A stretch of 44,796 bases of DNA, taken from the NCBI GenBank assembly GCA_030549795.1, contig JAUQQO010000013.1, positions 21,963-66,758 on the forward strand, given 5' to 3'. This DNA is from Pseudomonadota bacterium. Lineage in GTDB: Bacteria; Pseudomonadota; Alphaproteobacteria; Geminicoccales; Geminicoccaceae. Shown here piece by piece: positions 7,541 through 15,550 of this stretch. The notes below the pieces were generated by a model that searched no databases, was not told where the DNA came from, and saw only the letters and a program-made list of their open reading frames with translations. The first letter of the stretch is position 1. Each line of letters begins with the position of its first letter. A program made the position numbers and the translations under genes.

Positions 7541-9052
7541 TTAGGCAGCCCGGAGCACCGCCCCTGCCACCTCGCGGATCGCGCGCGCGAGCTTCTCGAG
7601 GCCTGAGCGCATCTCGGCTTCAGCCAAACCGGCATAACCCAAGACGAGCCCGCGGCGTGGCGGCTCGTGGCGATAAAAGGAGGAGAGCGCAGGAGCCTCG
7701 ATCCCGAGCCTGGCCGCTGCCGCGCTCACCGCGCGATCGTCGACCCAAGAAGGCAACCAGCCTACAAGGTGCATGCCCGCTTCTGACGGGCGCAGCTCTA
7801 TAAGACCGTCGAGGAGCTCGCGCGCGAGCACAAGGAACCGCGCCTGACGCTCCGCATAGAGCGCGCGCATGCGGCGGATGTGTTGGGCGAGGCTGCCATC
7901 GGCGATGAACTCGGCGAGTGCTGGCTGCGCGAGCATGGGTGGATGGGTGTCGCTAACCCGACGCACTGCAACGAAAGCATCGACGAGATGCTCGGGGACG
8001 ACCATGTAACCCAGGCGCAGACCCGGAAACATGATCTTGCTCATCGTTCCGACGTAGATCACTCGCCCGTCGGAATCGAGCCCCTGCAGGGCGGCGAGAG
8101 GTCGACCCGTGTAGCGGTATTCGCTGTCGTAATCGTCTTCGAGGACGAATGCGTCGGCGGTGCGCGCCCATTCCAACAGTTCGAGCCGACGGCGCAGGCT
8201 CATCGTGACCCCGAGCGGGTACTGGTGGCTCGGCGCGACGCAGGCCATGCGCGCGCGCGGCGCCCGCCGGCGGCCTTCCGCTACCGAGAGCCCTTCCTCG
8301 TCGACGGGAACCGGGACGAGCTCGCCCCCGGCGGCGAGGATCGCCCCTTCGAGCCCAGCGTAGCCCGGATCCTCGATCCATACCTGATCACCGGGATCGA
8401 TAAGCACGCGCGCCGCGAGATCGAGCGCCTGCTGAGCGCCGTTCACGATCAGCACCTGATCCGCGGAACAGCGCACCGCCCGAGCTGCTCCGAGATGAGC
8501 CGCGAGCGCCTCACGCAACGGCCTCCAACCCATGGGATCGGCGCCGATGAGAAACGAGGCGGGCGGGGCCCGCCAATGGCGCTGCAGGCGGCGGGCGAAC
8601 TCTTCGAATGGGAAGGCGGCGATCTCGGGCAATCCCGGCGCGAAGGGGCGCGGCTTTGGACTGGAACGGGCGAGTTCCGCCAGCCTTCGGCCACGCGCCG
8701 AGGGCCCCGGCGCACGCCCCGCGTCGGCCATCGGCGGTGGAACCCGTCGCGCTTCGAGCACGTCCTCCGGCAAGACACGGCTCACGAACGAGCCGGCACC
8801 GACGCGCCCCGTGACATAGCCCTCGGCGTGCAGTTGCTCGAAGGCGGCGAGCACGGTGTTGCGTGACACTCCGAGATCGCGCGCGAGCGTACGCGTCGCC
8901 GGCAGCCGCGCGCCGGGTCGCAGGCGGCCCGAGAGGATCAGTTCTCGGATTGCGAAATAGAGCTGTCGGTAGAGCGGCTCGGGACTCGCGGGGTCCAACG
9001 CCAGGCTCGCGAGGTGTACTGGGCCGCAGCGGCGCCGGGAAACTCGGGACAT
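7541..9052 (-). CDS. MocR/PdxR-type GntR regulator with aminotransferase domain
   Basis: A 503-residue transcription factor. Residues about 22-92 form a GntR winged helix (EPLYRQLYFAIRELILSG, LPATRTLARDLGVSRNT). After a linker, residues about 135-500 form a fold-type-I aminotransferase domain with the PLP lysine at Lys339 (GTMSKIMFPGLRLGY) and the cofactor-contacting DPGYAGLEG and DDYDSEYRY motifs. Members of this family bind PLP and an amine or amino acid and control nearby genes such as pdxST or taurine genes; none of those is present here. The gene is flanked by intergenic gaps of about 290 and 380 bases. No clear Shine-Dalgarno site precedes ATG 9052. The target cannot be deduced from context; autoregulation or control of the ABC importer upstream is possible. 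Confidence 0.93.
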   Translation of the reverse strand: MSRVSRRRCGPVHLASLALDPASPEPLYRQLYFAIRELILSGRLRPGARLPATRTLARDLGVSRNTVLAAFEQLHAEGYVTGRVGAGSFVSRVLPEDVLEARRVPPPMADAGRAPGPSARGRRLAELARSSPKPRPFAPGLPEIAAFPFEEFARRLQRHWRAPPASFLIGADPMGWRPLREALAAHLGAARAVRCSADQVLIVNGAQQALDLAARVLIDPGDQVWIEDPGYAGLEGAILAAGGELVPVPVDEEGLSVAEGRRRAPRARMACVAPSHQYPLGVTMSLRRRLELLEWARTADAFVLEDDYDSEYRYTGRPLAALQGLDSDGRVIYVGTMSKIMFPGLRLGYMVVPEHLVDAFVAVRRVSDTHPPMLAQPALAEFIADGSLAQHIRRMRALYAERQARFLVLARELLDGLIELRPSEAGMHLVGWLPSWVDDRAVSAAAARLGIEAPALSSFYRHEPPRRGLVLGYAGLAEAEMRSGLEKLARAIREVAGAVLRAA

Positions 9053-9436
9053 GGCATATCCGTGATTTGGCCCTCTGTTCCTTAGCGAAGATCTCCTAGA
9101 TCAGCCAGCCAATGCGCGCGAGGGAAGCCGCGGTCGCGCGGGAAAGGCTCGCGCCACCGCAGCCAACGCAGCTTGGAGCTCAGAGCGAAAGAAATGGTTG
9201 TGTTCGTCGGGCAGCTGGACCGTTTTTTGGCTTCTTCGTCGCTCTCAAGCCCGCCTGCTGACGCGATACCCGCGCATCACGCCGCGACATAGCGCGAAAA
9301 AGGAAGCCTTGCACTCGATAAGCGCCGGCCGAAAGCGGCCCGCCCTCGTGAAAGCTGCGAACAATGCATTGCCATTCCTCTCAAAAGGCTTCAGAGTAGG
9401 CAGTTGGCGTCAGCGTCGCCTCTTCCGTTCGCATAC
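9053..9436. other. Intergenic gap between MocR and the ABC permease
   Basis: About 380 bases without a gene. It holds a short hairpin, GGCCG-AAAG-CGGCC near 9327-9340, without a T tract. The MocR promoter must lie in its left part, but I cannot name -35/-10 elements with confidence. Confidence 0.4.
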
Positions 9437-10303
9437 TCAGTTTTCGCGCACGCGTGCGCTTTCGTGCCAATGGCGTAACAGAAGCCGAGAAAGGCCGCTC
9501 AGCACGAGGTAGATTGCGATCCCAGTGAGGGCGAGAAGGAACAACCCGGCGAACATTCGCGGTATGTTGAGTCGGTACTGCGCTTCCAAGACGCGAAAGG
9601 CGAGCCCGGTTCCGACCCCCGCGGTACCGGCGACATATTCGGCCACCACCGCCCCGATGAGCGCAAGGCCACCGGCAATCCGCAAGCCTCCCAAAAAGTA
9701 GGGTAGAGCAGCGGGCAAACGCAGGAACCACAGTTCCTGCCACCGGTTGGCTCCGTAGAGCTGGAAGAGATCGCGCAAGTTGCGATCGGTCGAGGCCAGC
9801 CCCAACATCGTGTTCGCTAGGATCGGGAAAAAGGCCACGATCCAGGCACACAAAACCACCGCCGTACGGGGCTCGTCGACGTAGATCAAAATCAAGGGGG
9901 CGACCGATACCACCGGCGTGACCTGCAAAGTGACGGCATAGGGCATGAGTGCGAGCTCGATCCAGCGCGCGAGCGAACACAGTAGCGCGAGCCCGACCCC
10001 GCTTATCACCGCGAGGAGCAAGGCCAGGGCAGCGATCTCGAGCGTGAGGAGGAGCGCGGGGAAAAGCACGGACCAGGATTGAACGAGCTCGGTTGCGATC
10101 TGGGAGGGCGCGGGCAAGATGTAGATTGGGATCTCGCGCAACCGGACCAACAACTCCCACCCGGCAAGCAGGAACAGGCCGATGATCAGTGGCGCCGCGA
10201 CGCGAACAGCCGCGTCGTGGGCGGCTCGTGAACCGGCATTCGCCGCCCTCGGGGAACGATCGCCAAGTCCCTCAGACATCTCCACGATCACTTTGTGGTT
10301 CAT
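9437..10303 (-). CDS. ABC transporter permease, SsuC/TauC/ThiX type
   Basis: A 288-residue inner-membrane permease with about six helices. The cytoplasmic EAA loop that contacts the ATPase reads GANRWQELWFLRLPAALPYF, followed by GLRIAGGLALIGAVVAEY, as in the nitrate/sulfonate/taurine/thiamine-precursor group. It starts with ATG 10303, overlapping the end of the ATPase gene by 4 bases, so it is translationally coupled and last in the three-gene operon. The first 35 residues are hydrophilic, and an internal ATG nine codons in is possible. Confidence 0.92.
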   Translation of the reverse strand: MNHKVIVEMSEGLGDRSPRAANAGSRAAHDAAVRVAAPLIIGLFLLAGWELLVRLREIPIYILPAPSQIATELVQSWSVLFPALLLTLEIAALALLLAVISGVGLALLCSLARWIELALMPYAVTLQVTPVVSVAPLILIYVDEPRTAVVLCAWIVAFFPILANTMLGLASTDRNLRDLFQLYGANRWQELWFLRLPAALPYFLGGLRIAGGLALIGAVVAEYVAGTAGVGTGLAFRVLEAQYRLNIPRMFAGLFLLALTGIAIYLVLSGLSRLLLRHWHESARVREN

Positions 10304-11109
10304 GCTGCCATCGCCCGTCGCAAGGCCGTTGAAACCGTGCGACAGAGCGCAGTGTAGGTTGGCGAGGTCCTAAAGTCTTCGTCCCGGGGCCAAGGAGCAT
10401 CTACCGGGATCTCGGCCACCACCCGGCCGGGGCGAGCGCTCATCACCAGGATGCGGGTCGAAAGATAGACAGCCTCGAAGACCGAATGGGTGACGAAGAG
10501 AACCGTCCAACCGTGCGCTTGCCACAGCCGGGTGAGCTCTTCGTCCAACCGCGCGCGGGTGATCTCGTCGAGGGCGGCGAAAGGCTCGTCCATGAGGAGA
10601 AGGCTTGGACGGGTGACGAGCGCGCGCGCGATCGAGACCCGCATCTTCATGCCCCCCGAGAGCTCGTGGGGATAGGCACGCGCGGCGGAACCGAGCCCGA
10701 CACGTGCGAGCGCCTCGGCGACCGCCTTTTCGGTGCGACCGCGGTCGACGCCGCGCAACCGCAACGGCAGCGCGACGTTGGCGGCCACCGTTGCCCAGGG
10801 CATGAGCGTAGGCTCTTGGAAGACGAAGCCGATTTCCCCCGCTTGCAAGCGCTGCGTGAAGAGGATTCTTCCGCGCGTCGGTTGCACAAGTCCGGCGATC
10901 AAGCGCAGTACGGTGCTCTTGCCGCAGCCCGAAGGCCCGAGAAGGCTCACGAACTCCCCGCACCTGAGCACGAGGTCGAGCTGCGCGAGCGCGCGGGTAC
11001 CGGATGCGAAGACCTTATCGATCGCCTCAAGACGTACGAGCTCGGGCTGCTCGTGCGCCTGGCTCTGCGATATGCGCGGGTACGTCGCCGAATCCTCGTC
11101 GCGCGTCAC
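10300..11109 (-). CDS. ABC transporter ATPase, SsuB/TauB/ThiZ type
   Basis: A 269-residue nucleotide-binding subunit. Walker A is LLGPSGCGKSTVLRL, the Q-loop lies in FVFQEPTLMPW, the signature is LSGGMKMRVSIARAL, Walker B is LLLMDEPFAALDE, and the switch histidine is in FVTHSVFEAVYL. QEPTLMPW is typical of the SsuB/TauB subgroup. It overlaps the binding-protein gene and the permease gene by 4 bases at each end, so the three are one translationally coupled unit powering import of the ligand bound by the 11106-12128 product. Confidence 0.95.
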   Translation of the reverse strand: MTRDEDSATYPRISQSQAHEQPELVRLEAIDKVFASGTRALAQLDLVLRCGEFVSLLGPSGCGKSTVLRLIAGLVQPTRGRILFTQRLQAGEIGFVFQEPTLMPWATVAANVALPLRLRGVDRGRTEKAVAEALARVGLGSAARAYPHELSGGMKMRVSIARALVTRPSLLLMDEPFAALDEITRARLDEELTRLWQAHGWTVLFVTHSVFEAVYLSTRILVMSARPGRVVAEIPVDAPWPRDEDFRTSPTYTALCRTVSTALRRAMAA

Positions 11110-12128
11110 GGGCGCAGCAATCGTTTCTTGAGCTCGAGACCGTGGCCTTTGTTCACGAAGCGCAGAGTATAGCCCTTATCATAAGGCAGATCGGGCGGAT
11201 AGATACCGGCACGTACCGTCTTTTCGAAGAAGCTGCGCCATCGCTCGTGCGTCATGGCACCGATCCCGAGCGTGAGCGAATCTCCCGAATCGACGATCCC
11301 GTAGCGCTTCATCGCCTCGATCGAATAGGCAATTTGCTCATCGTCCATTTCAGGATTGTCTTTCTTAATGAGCTCATTGGCCTTTCTGTTGTCGCCGTAG
11401 AGATAATTGTACCAACCCTCGATGGAAGCGTCGACAAAGCGCTGGACCACATCCGGCCTACGCTCGATCAATTCGAGAGTGGTCTCGATCGTCGTCGAGT
11501 AGCTGTCGTAACCGGCGTCTGCCAACAACAAAACCACCGGCTCGAAGCCTCCCGCTCTGCGGATGGCGAAGGGTTCGGAGGTCACGAACCCCTGCTGCAC
11601 GCTGTTCTTGTCAGCAAGAAAAGGAGCCGGGCTGAACGTGTAGGGTTTGAGCTGGCGGTCGTCGAGGCCGAAGGTCTGTTTGAGCCAGAGCCAAAAGGTC
11701 AAGCGGCCCTCGTTCGATATGAAGATCGTCTTGCCCTTGAGATCGGCGAGGCTGCGCACGCTCGTGTCGGGATGCGCGATCATCACCATCGGATCTTTCT
11801 GAAATATGGCAGCGACGGTGACGATCGGTATTCCTGCCCGCAGATAGTTGAATTGACTGAAGTTGTTGAGACCCATGTTGAAGTCGATGCGACCAGCGGC
11901 GAGCAACTGACTATGGTTGACTTGTGGTCCTCCCGGGCGAATCGTGACCTCGAGCCCGTAGCGAGCATAGGTTCCGTCGGCGAGCGCCTGGTAATAGCCG
12001 CCGTGTTCGGCCTCTGCCTTCCAGTTGGTCCCAAAGACGACCCGATCGGCAGCAGCGAGAGGACCGCTAAGGCCGACGAGCACAGCTGTCCAGACGACGG
12101 CACGGAACCACCCGAGCCTGCTCTGCAT
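11106..12128 (-). CDS. ABC transporter binding protein, NMT1/THI5-like
   Basis: A 340-residue periplasmic solute-binding protein, first gene of the importer operon. The signal peptide (hydrophobic core VVWTAVLVGLSGPL, cleavage after LAAA) is followed by GTNWKAEAEHGGYYQALA and IRPGGPQVNHSQLLAAGRID. These are the blocks of the NMT1/THI5-like class that includes hydroxymethylpyrimidine, riboflavin-precursor and sulfonate binders. The start ATG 12128 has GGAGGAGG 4 bases upstream. No catabolic enzyme lies in the operon and I found no TPP-riboswitch-like leader, so the ligand is open; a thiamine or flavin precursor, or another heteroaromatic, is the most natural reading. Confidence 0.92.
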   Translation of the reverse strand: MQSRLGWFRAVVWTAVLVGLSGPLAAADRVVFGTNWKAEAEHGGYYQALADGTYARYGLEVTIRPGGPQVNHSQLLAAGRIDFNMGLNNFSQFNYLRAGIPIVTVAAIFQKDPMVMIAHPDTSVRSLADLKGKTIFISNEGRLTFWLWLKQTFGLDDRQLKPYTFSPAPFLADKNSVQQGFVTSEPFAIRRAGGFEPVVLLLADAGYDSYSTTIETTLELIERRPDVVQRFVDASIEGWYNYLYGDNRKANELIKKDNPEMDDEQIAYSIEAMKRYGIVDSGDSLTLGIGAMTHERWRSFFEKTVRAGIYPPDLPYDKGYTLRFVNKGHGLELKKRLLRP

Positions 12129-12936
12129 CGCCTCCTCCGCTCTTTTCGCGCGAGCCGCGGCACGGTTCCCTTCTTCGACGGGCGCCTACGGCCGCTCAAT
12201 ATGGCCTCTGCGTGACGTCTCGCCCATGCGCGCAACGCCGGCGCTGCCCGCGCCGTCGCCTCTTACAGCCCCGCTGCGCAGGAAGCTCCCGGGCAAGCGG
12301 TCGCGTGCTAGAACCGTATTCCCCTTCCCGCGCGTGCGGCACGCCTGCCGGATGCTATTGACAAAGGAGCATAGGGATCGTACGCGTAGCCAATCTTTAT
12401 CCTTGGCGCTAAGAGACGCGCCTAGAAATCGTATTTCACTGTAAGCGTATTTGTAAGCTAGCACCGTGCGCTGAGCACAACTCTATAGACAATATCTTCG
12501 AACTGCGCTCCTGCGAGCTGCCGAAGCGACCGATTATTGTCAACCGTGCACCTTTTAGACTAGAGCAAGGGGCGCTTCAAACGTTACCTCCAAGACGACG
12601 CTGCCGAGCAGTCGATGGAGGGCCTAAACCGGGCGACGCCCGCACAACCAACAACGAGCATCCCCGCGCCCTGGATCCCCTTGGGTTGGCACGAGATCGC
12701 CTACCATCGGACGCAGCGTGCCGTGCGCTTGCGCAACCGAAGGTGGCAGCTGTGCGCGGCCGCTCGTGCCGAGCTGCCCATACGCGCGGAGTAGTCGTGC
12801 GCGCGCAGCCTGCAGTGTTCGGCAGGTGGCCCCCACGCCGCGCTCGGGCGCGGGCAAGCGCTCACCTTGGCTCTGTTCGGTCAGCCGCAGAGGGCTTTTT
12901 GCGGGTGTGAGGACCGCCAGAGTGCTGCGTGCGGGA
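12129..12936. other. Long intergenic gap before HU
   Basis: About 810 bases without a recognised gene. The region around 12350-12560 is AT-richer and contains two copies of GTAAGC 12 bases apart (12441-12446, 12453-12458), following two copies of GTATTT. The right half (12600-12930) is GC-rich with several short frames that do not look like proteins. I looked for 6S, SRP, RNase P, tmRNA and tRNA signatures and saw none. The promoter of the ABC operon should lie near 12130-12400. Confidence 0.45.
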
Positions 12937-12968
12937 AAGAAAGGGCCGCGGCACGAAGAGCGCGGCCC
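12937..12968 (-). terminator. Intrinsic terminator of the HU gene
   Basis: On the minus strand, GGGCCGCG / CGCGGCCC (8 base pairs, 10-base loop) is followed by TTTCTTT. It lies just over 30 bases beyond the HU stop codon. Confidence 0.8.
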
Positions 12969-13000
12969 GGCTCGCTAGAAGGTTTTCGTGTTGCGGGTCG

Positions 13001-13276
13001 TTACGAGTTGACGGCGTCGCGCAGGTTCTTGCCGGGTCTAAAGCGGACCGACTTACTCGCCTTGATCTGAATCCGCTCGCCGGTTTGCGGGTTGCGCCCC
13101 TCGCGCGCTGCGCGATGCGTTACCTCGAATACGCCGAAGCCGGCGATCGCCACCCGGTTTCCGCGCTTGAGGGCTTCTTGGATACCTCCGAGCACGGCAT
13201 GGATTGCTTCCGCTGCTTTGGCTTTGGTCATACCGGTAGACTGGGCAACCGCGGCGCTCAGCTCCTCGAGGGTCAT
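13001..13276 (-). CDS. hup: HU-family DNA-binding protein
   Basis: A 91-residue nucleoid protein that binds and bends DNA as a dimer. The body (MTLEELSAAVAQSTGMTKA, two helices) is followed by the saddle and arms with GFGVFEV and the DNA-contacting arm signature GRNPQTGERIQI, ending FRPGKNLRDAV. Length is typical of HU. The start ATG 13276 has AGGGAGT about 6 bases upstream. A terminator follows, so it is monocistronic. In many alphaproteobacteria hup follows lon, but no lon is present here. HU cannot be told from IHF subunits with full certainty by eye, but length and the arm sequence favour HU. Confidence 0.95.
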   Translation of the reverse strand: MTLEELSAAVAQSTGMTKAKAAEAIHAVLGGIQEALKRGNRVAIAGFGVFEVTHRAAREGRNPQTGERIQIKASKSVRFRPGKNLRDAVNS

Positions 13277-13504
13277 AGCGACACTCCCTGGTGATCCTCA
13301 AGTAGCGCCGCCGCATATCATGCTCGCTTTCGGCTGCAAATAGGAGCTTCCCGGCGATCGCGCCTTTCGCGTTGCCGCCGTTGCTTGAGGGCTGCGGCGG
13401 ACGAATGGGAGAGGTGGAGCACGTAGGATTTTAGACAATGTCCAAGCAAAAGAGTCTTCTCAACCAGAACGCGAGCGGTTATCCAAACACCAGCGGCAGC
13501 ACCG

Positions 13505-13519
13505 TTAACCCGCCGTCAA
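13505..13519. promoter_or_regulatory. CtrA-like box, one mismatch (TTAA-N7-TCAA)
   Basis: TTAA CCCGCCG TCAA matches TTAA-N7-TTAA at 7 of 8 positions, about 90 bases upstream of the MotA/ExbB-like gene. One or two such matches are expected by chance in a window of this size, so this is weak on its own. Confidence 0.25.
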
Positions 13520-13545
13520 CCAGGACCTGGCAGAATGCCCCGATG

Positions 13546-13559
13546 AGCGGAGCTCCGCT
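13546..13559. promoter_or_regulatory. 14-base palindrome upstream of the channel cassette
   Basis: AGCGGAGCTCCGCT is a perfect 14-base palindrome 50 bases upstream of ATG 13610. It may be an operator or a small hairpin in the leader; no factor can be named. Confidence 0.35.
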
Positions 13560-13609
13560 TAGATGGAGAGCCGCCGGCAAACGCCCGCCGAACCGCGAGG
13601 AGACAACCG

Positions 13610-14320
13610 ATGTCGATCGATGAAGCCATCGTCGCGAACCGAAGCGAGCCGTTGGCCGCCGAGTTCGCTCGCTGGTTCGACACGAGCCGCGAGTACGGCC
13701 GGCGATGGCTGCTTCTGTTGCGCTTCGTGTTGCTCAACCTCGTCGCAGTGGCCCTGGTCGCGGTCGCTGCCGCTCAGGGTTGGCTGGACGAGATGTGGGC
13801 GACCGACCAGCTGAACTTGTGCAAGCTCATCGTCTTCGTCTTCTTGCTTGGGCTTGCGAATGCCGGCTGGCGCGCCGTGACGTTGAGCCGCGAGCTCAAC
13901 GCCGTGCGCGAAGGGCAACCGCGCGCTGGTACTAAGGCCGCGTGGTTCCTTTCGGCTTGCGCCGGAAAGGATGCCACCATTCGCGCGAGCCTGGCTGCGT
14001 TGTTGCGCCTTAAGCTCGCGCAGCGGCTCGCGCTTCCGCGCTATCTTGCGAGCCTACTCGTGATCTTGGGCCTCATTGGTACGGTTGTGGGTTTTATCCT
14101 CGCGCTCTCCGAGATTGACCCGGCCCGCGTGGGCGAAGCTTCGGCGATCGGGCCTATGGTATCGCAACTGCTCGAAGGCATGGCAGTCGCGCTCTACACG
14201 ACGCTGCTCGGCTCGGTCCTCAACGTCTGGCTCGGGTTGAACTGCCGCATCTTGGAAAGCGGCACGCTCCATCTCTTTGCCCAGCTCGTCGAACGGAGCG
14301 AGAGCGATGTTCGATTCTGA
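13610..14320 (+). CDS. MotA/TolQ/ExbB-like proton channel protein
   Basis: A 236-residue inner-membrane protein. Four hydrophobic helices lie at about residues 34-56, 68-88, 143-166 and 185-208. The last two carry the family signatures VILGLIGTVVGFILALS and GMAVALYTTLLGSVLNVWL, which correspond to the proton-channel helices of MotA, TolQ and ExbB. The loop between helices 2 and 3 is cytoplasmic. The start ATG 13610 has GCGAGGAGAC just upstream. It overlaps the next gene by 14 bases, and that gene encodes an ExbD-like partner, so the pair should form a proton-driven stator. It is not close to MotA proper, which has a larger cytoplasmic domain, nor clearly to TolQ or ExbB. What the motor drives is unknown. 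Confidence 0.85.
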   Translation: MSIDEAIVANRSEPLAAEFARWFDTSREYGRRWLLLLRFVLLNLVAVALVAVAAAQGWLDEMWATDQLNLCKLIVFVFLLGLANAGWRAVTLSRELNAVREGQPRAGTKAAWFLSACAGKDATIRASLAALLRLKLAQRLALPRYLASLLVILGLIGTVVGFILALSEIDPARVGEASAIGPMVSQLLEGMAVALYTTLLGSVLNVWLGLNCRILESGTLHLFAQLVERSESDVRF

Positions 14321-14915
14321 TGACTTCGATACCGATGGCACGATCGTCTTCCGCGATCTCATCACCTTGGCGCTTGCCGGTTTCGTGGCGTGCATCGTCG
14401 TCCTCCTGCCCCATATCAACCCAGCCAAGGCCAAACTCCGCACCGAAAGTGCGGAGCCTCCCGGGAACGTCGTGATCGAGATCCGTTGGCCCGATTCCCT
14501 CGACGCCGACGTCGATCTTTGGGTGCAGGGACCGGGTGATGTCCCGGTCGGCTATTCAAACAAGAGTGGTCGGCTCTTCAACCTCCTGCGTGATGATCTG
14601 GGTCATCGTTCCGACCTTTCCGGGCTCAACTATGAGGTCGCCTACTCGCGCGGGATCGTCGCGGGGGAATATGTCGTGAACCTGCACCTCTACCGCGACC
14701 AGTCCGGTTCCCTGCCGATCCCGGTCACCGTCGTGGCGAGCGTCAAACCTTCGGCCGGCGAGAGCACGCGCCAGCTGCTCGCCACCACGATCGCGCTCGA
14801 ACGGGAAGGGGAAGAGCGTACAGCCTTCCGGTTTCGCCTCGATGCGCACGGCAATTTAGTCCCTGGCAGCGTGCACGATCTCCCGATCGCGCTGCGCGCT
14901 CGGAGGCCCCAATGA
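14307..14915 (+). CDS. ExbD-like protein with DUF2135/YfaP-like periplasmic domain
   Basis: A 202-residue protein with one membrane helix at about residues 18-36 and the rest periplasmic. Asp17, in VFRDLITLALAGF at the start of the helix, sits where ExbD, TolR and MotB carry the proton-accepting aspartate. The outer part has DADVDLWVQGPG, GYSNKSGRL and a later YVVNLHLYRDQSG strand. This resembles the YfaP/DUF2135 type (D-x-D-L-x-V, then Y-x-N), which is not part of normal ExbD, TolR or MotB. The start is ATG 14307 with GGAG 8 bases upstream, inside the end of the channel gene. The stop overlaps the next start by 4 bases (ATGA). An energised protein acting on wall or surface material is an inference. 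Confidence 0.75.
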   Translation: MFDSDDFDTDGTIVFRDLITLALAGFVACIVVLLPHINPAKAKLRTESAEPPGNVVIEIRWPDSLDADVDLWVQGPGDVPVGYSNKSGRLFNLLRDDLGHRSDLSGLNYEVAYSRGIVAGEYVVNLHLYRDQSGSLPIPVTVVASVKPSAGESTRQLLATTIALEREGEERTAFRFRLDAHGNLVPGSVHDLPIALRARRPQ

Positions 14916-15550
14916 ACCCCTCGGTTATCCTGTTCGCGGGGCTCACCGCCGTGGCGGCGGCCCTCGCCGCGATCGTGGTCTGGGCGCCGCGACGCCCCGG
15001 CGTCAAATTCGCCGCCCTCGCCCTTACCGCATGCCTTCTCTTGCTCGGCTATCTGGGTCTCGCCGAGCTCGCCGGACGGCCGAAGTTCGTGCGCGACGAG
15101 TGGTTGCGCGCGCACACACCCGAGGCAGAGGTACTCGCATTCGATCTACGCGAGGGCGAGGCGATCTATCTATGGTTGCGTCTTCCGGGGCTCACCGAGC
15201 CACGCGCCTACCGGCTCTCCTGGGAGCTGTCCCTGGCCCGGCAGCTGCAACAGGCAGCACAGGCCGCCGAACGCGCGCGCACCGGTCTTGCGATGCGCCT
15301 GCCCTTTGCGGCCGCACAAGACGAACTGGAGCCCAAGTTCTACCCCTTGCCGCAACCGCCCGCGCCCCCCAAGGAGGTTCCAGCGCCCCCGCTCTGGCTT
15401 CCCTCTAACCATTTAAGCGGTCGACAGCGGCTCACGGTTCGATGCCGCCCATCGCGCACAAGATCTGCCAGTGAGGGTCTTGCACCGGAACCACCGAAAG
15501 GCGGGGTTGGCGCACGAGCGGCAAATCGGCAAGGCGGGGCTCGGCCTTGA
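14912..15550 (+). CDS. Two-helix membrane protein of the channel cassette; 3' end uncertain
   Basis: A 212-residue protein as read, with two membrane helices at about residues 5-24 and 32-52, then a soluble part with an alpha-helical stretch (RQLQQAAQAAERARTG) and a proline-rich segment (PLPQPPAPPKEVPAPP). I do not recognise the family. It is coupled to the ExbD-like gene by an ATGA overlap. The last 40 or so residues, from about 15430, are arginine-rich and antisense to the convergent EVE gene, which is unusual. A run of six C at 15365-15370 precedes stop codons in both other frames (TAA at 15406 and 15414), so the true end may be near 15408-15416 if one base was miscalled or lost. The first 150 residues are the reliable part. 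Confidence 0.65.
   Translation: MNPSVILFAGLTAVAAALAAIVVWAPRRPGVKFAALALTACLLLLGYLGLAELAGRPKFVRDEWLRAHTPEAEVLAFDLREGEAIYLWLRLPGLTEPRAYRLSWELSLARQLQQAAQAAERARTGLAMRLPFAAAQDELEPKFYPLPQPPAPPKEVPAPPLWLPSNHLSGRQRLTVRCRPSRTRSASEGLAPEPPKGGVGARAANRQGGARP

Larger units (their letters stand above)
13277..13609. other. Divergent intergenic region between HU and the channel cassette
   Basis: About 330 bases without a gene, holding the HU promoter region on the left and, on the right, a CtrA-like box with one mismatch (13505-13519) and a 14-base palindrome (13546-13559), both listed separately. Confidence 0.5.

Noticed and set aside
12129-12330. Possible TPP riboswitch before the NMT1-type importer
   Set aside because: The minus-strand leader lacks the CTGAGA and CCTGAT-type core blocks; only general G/C-rich stems are seen.
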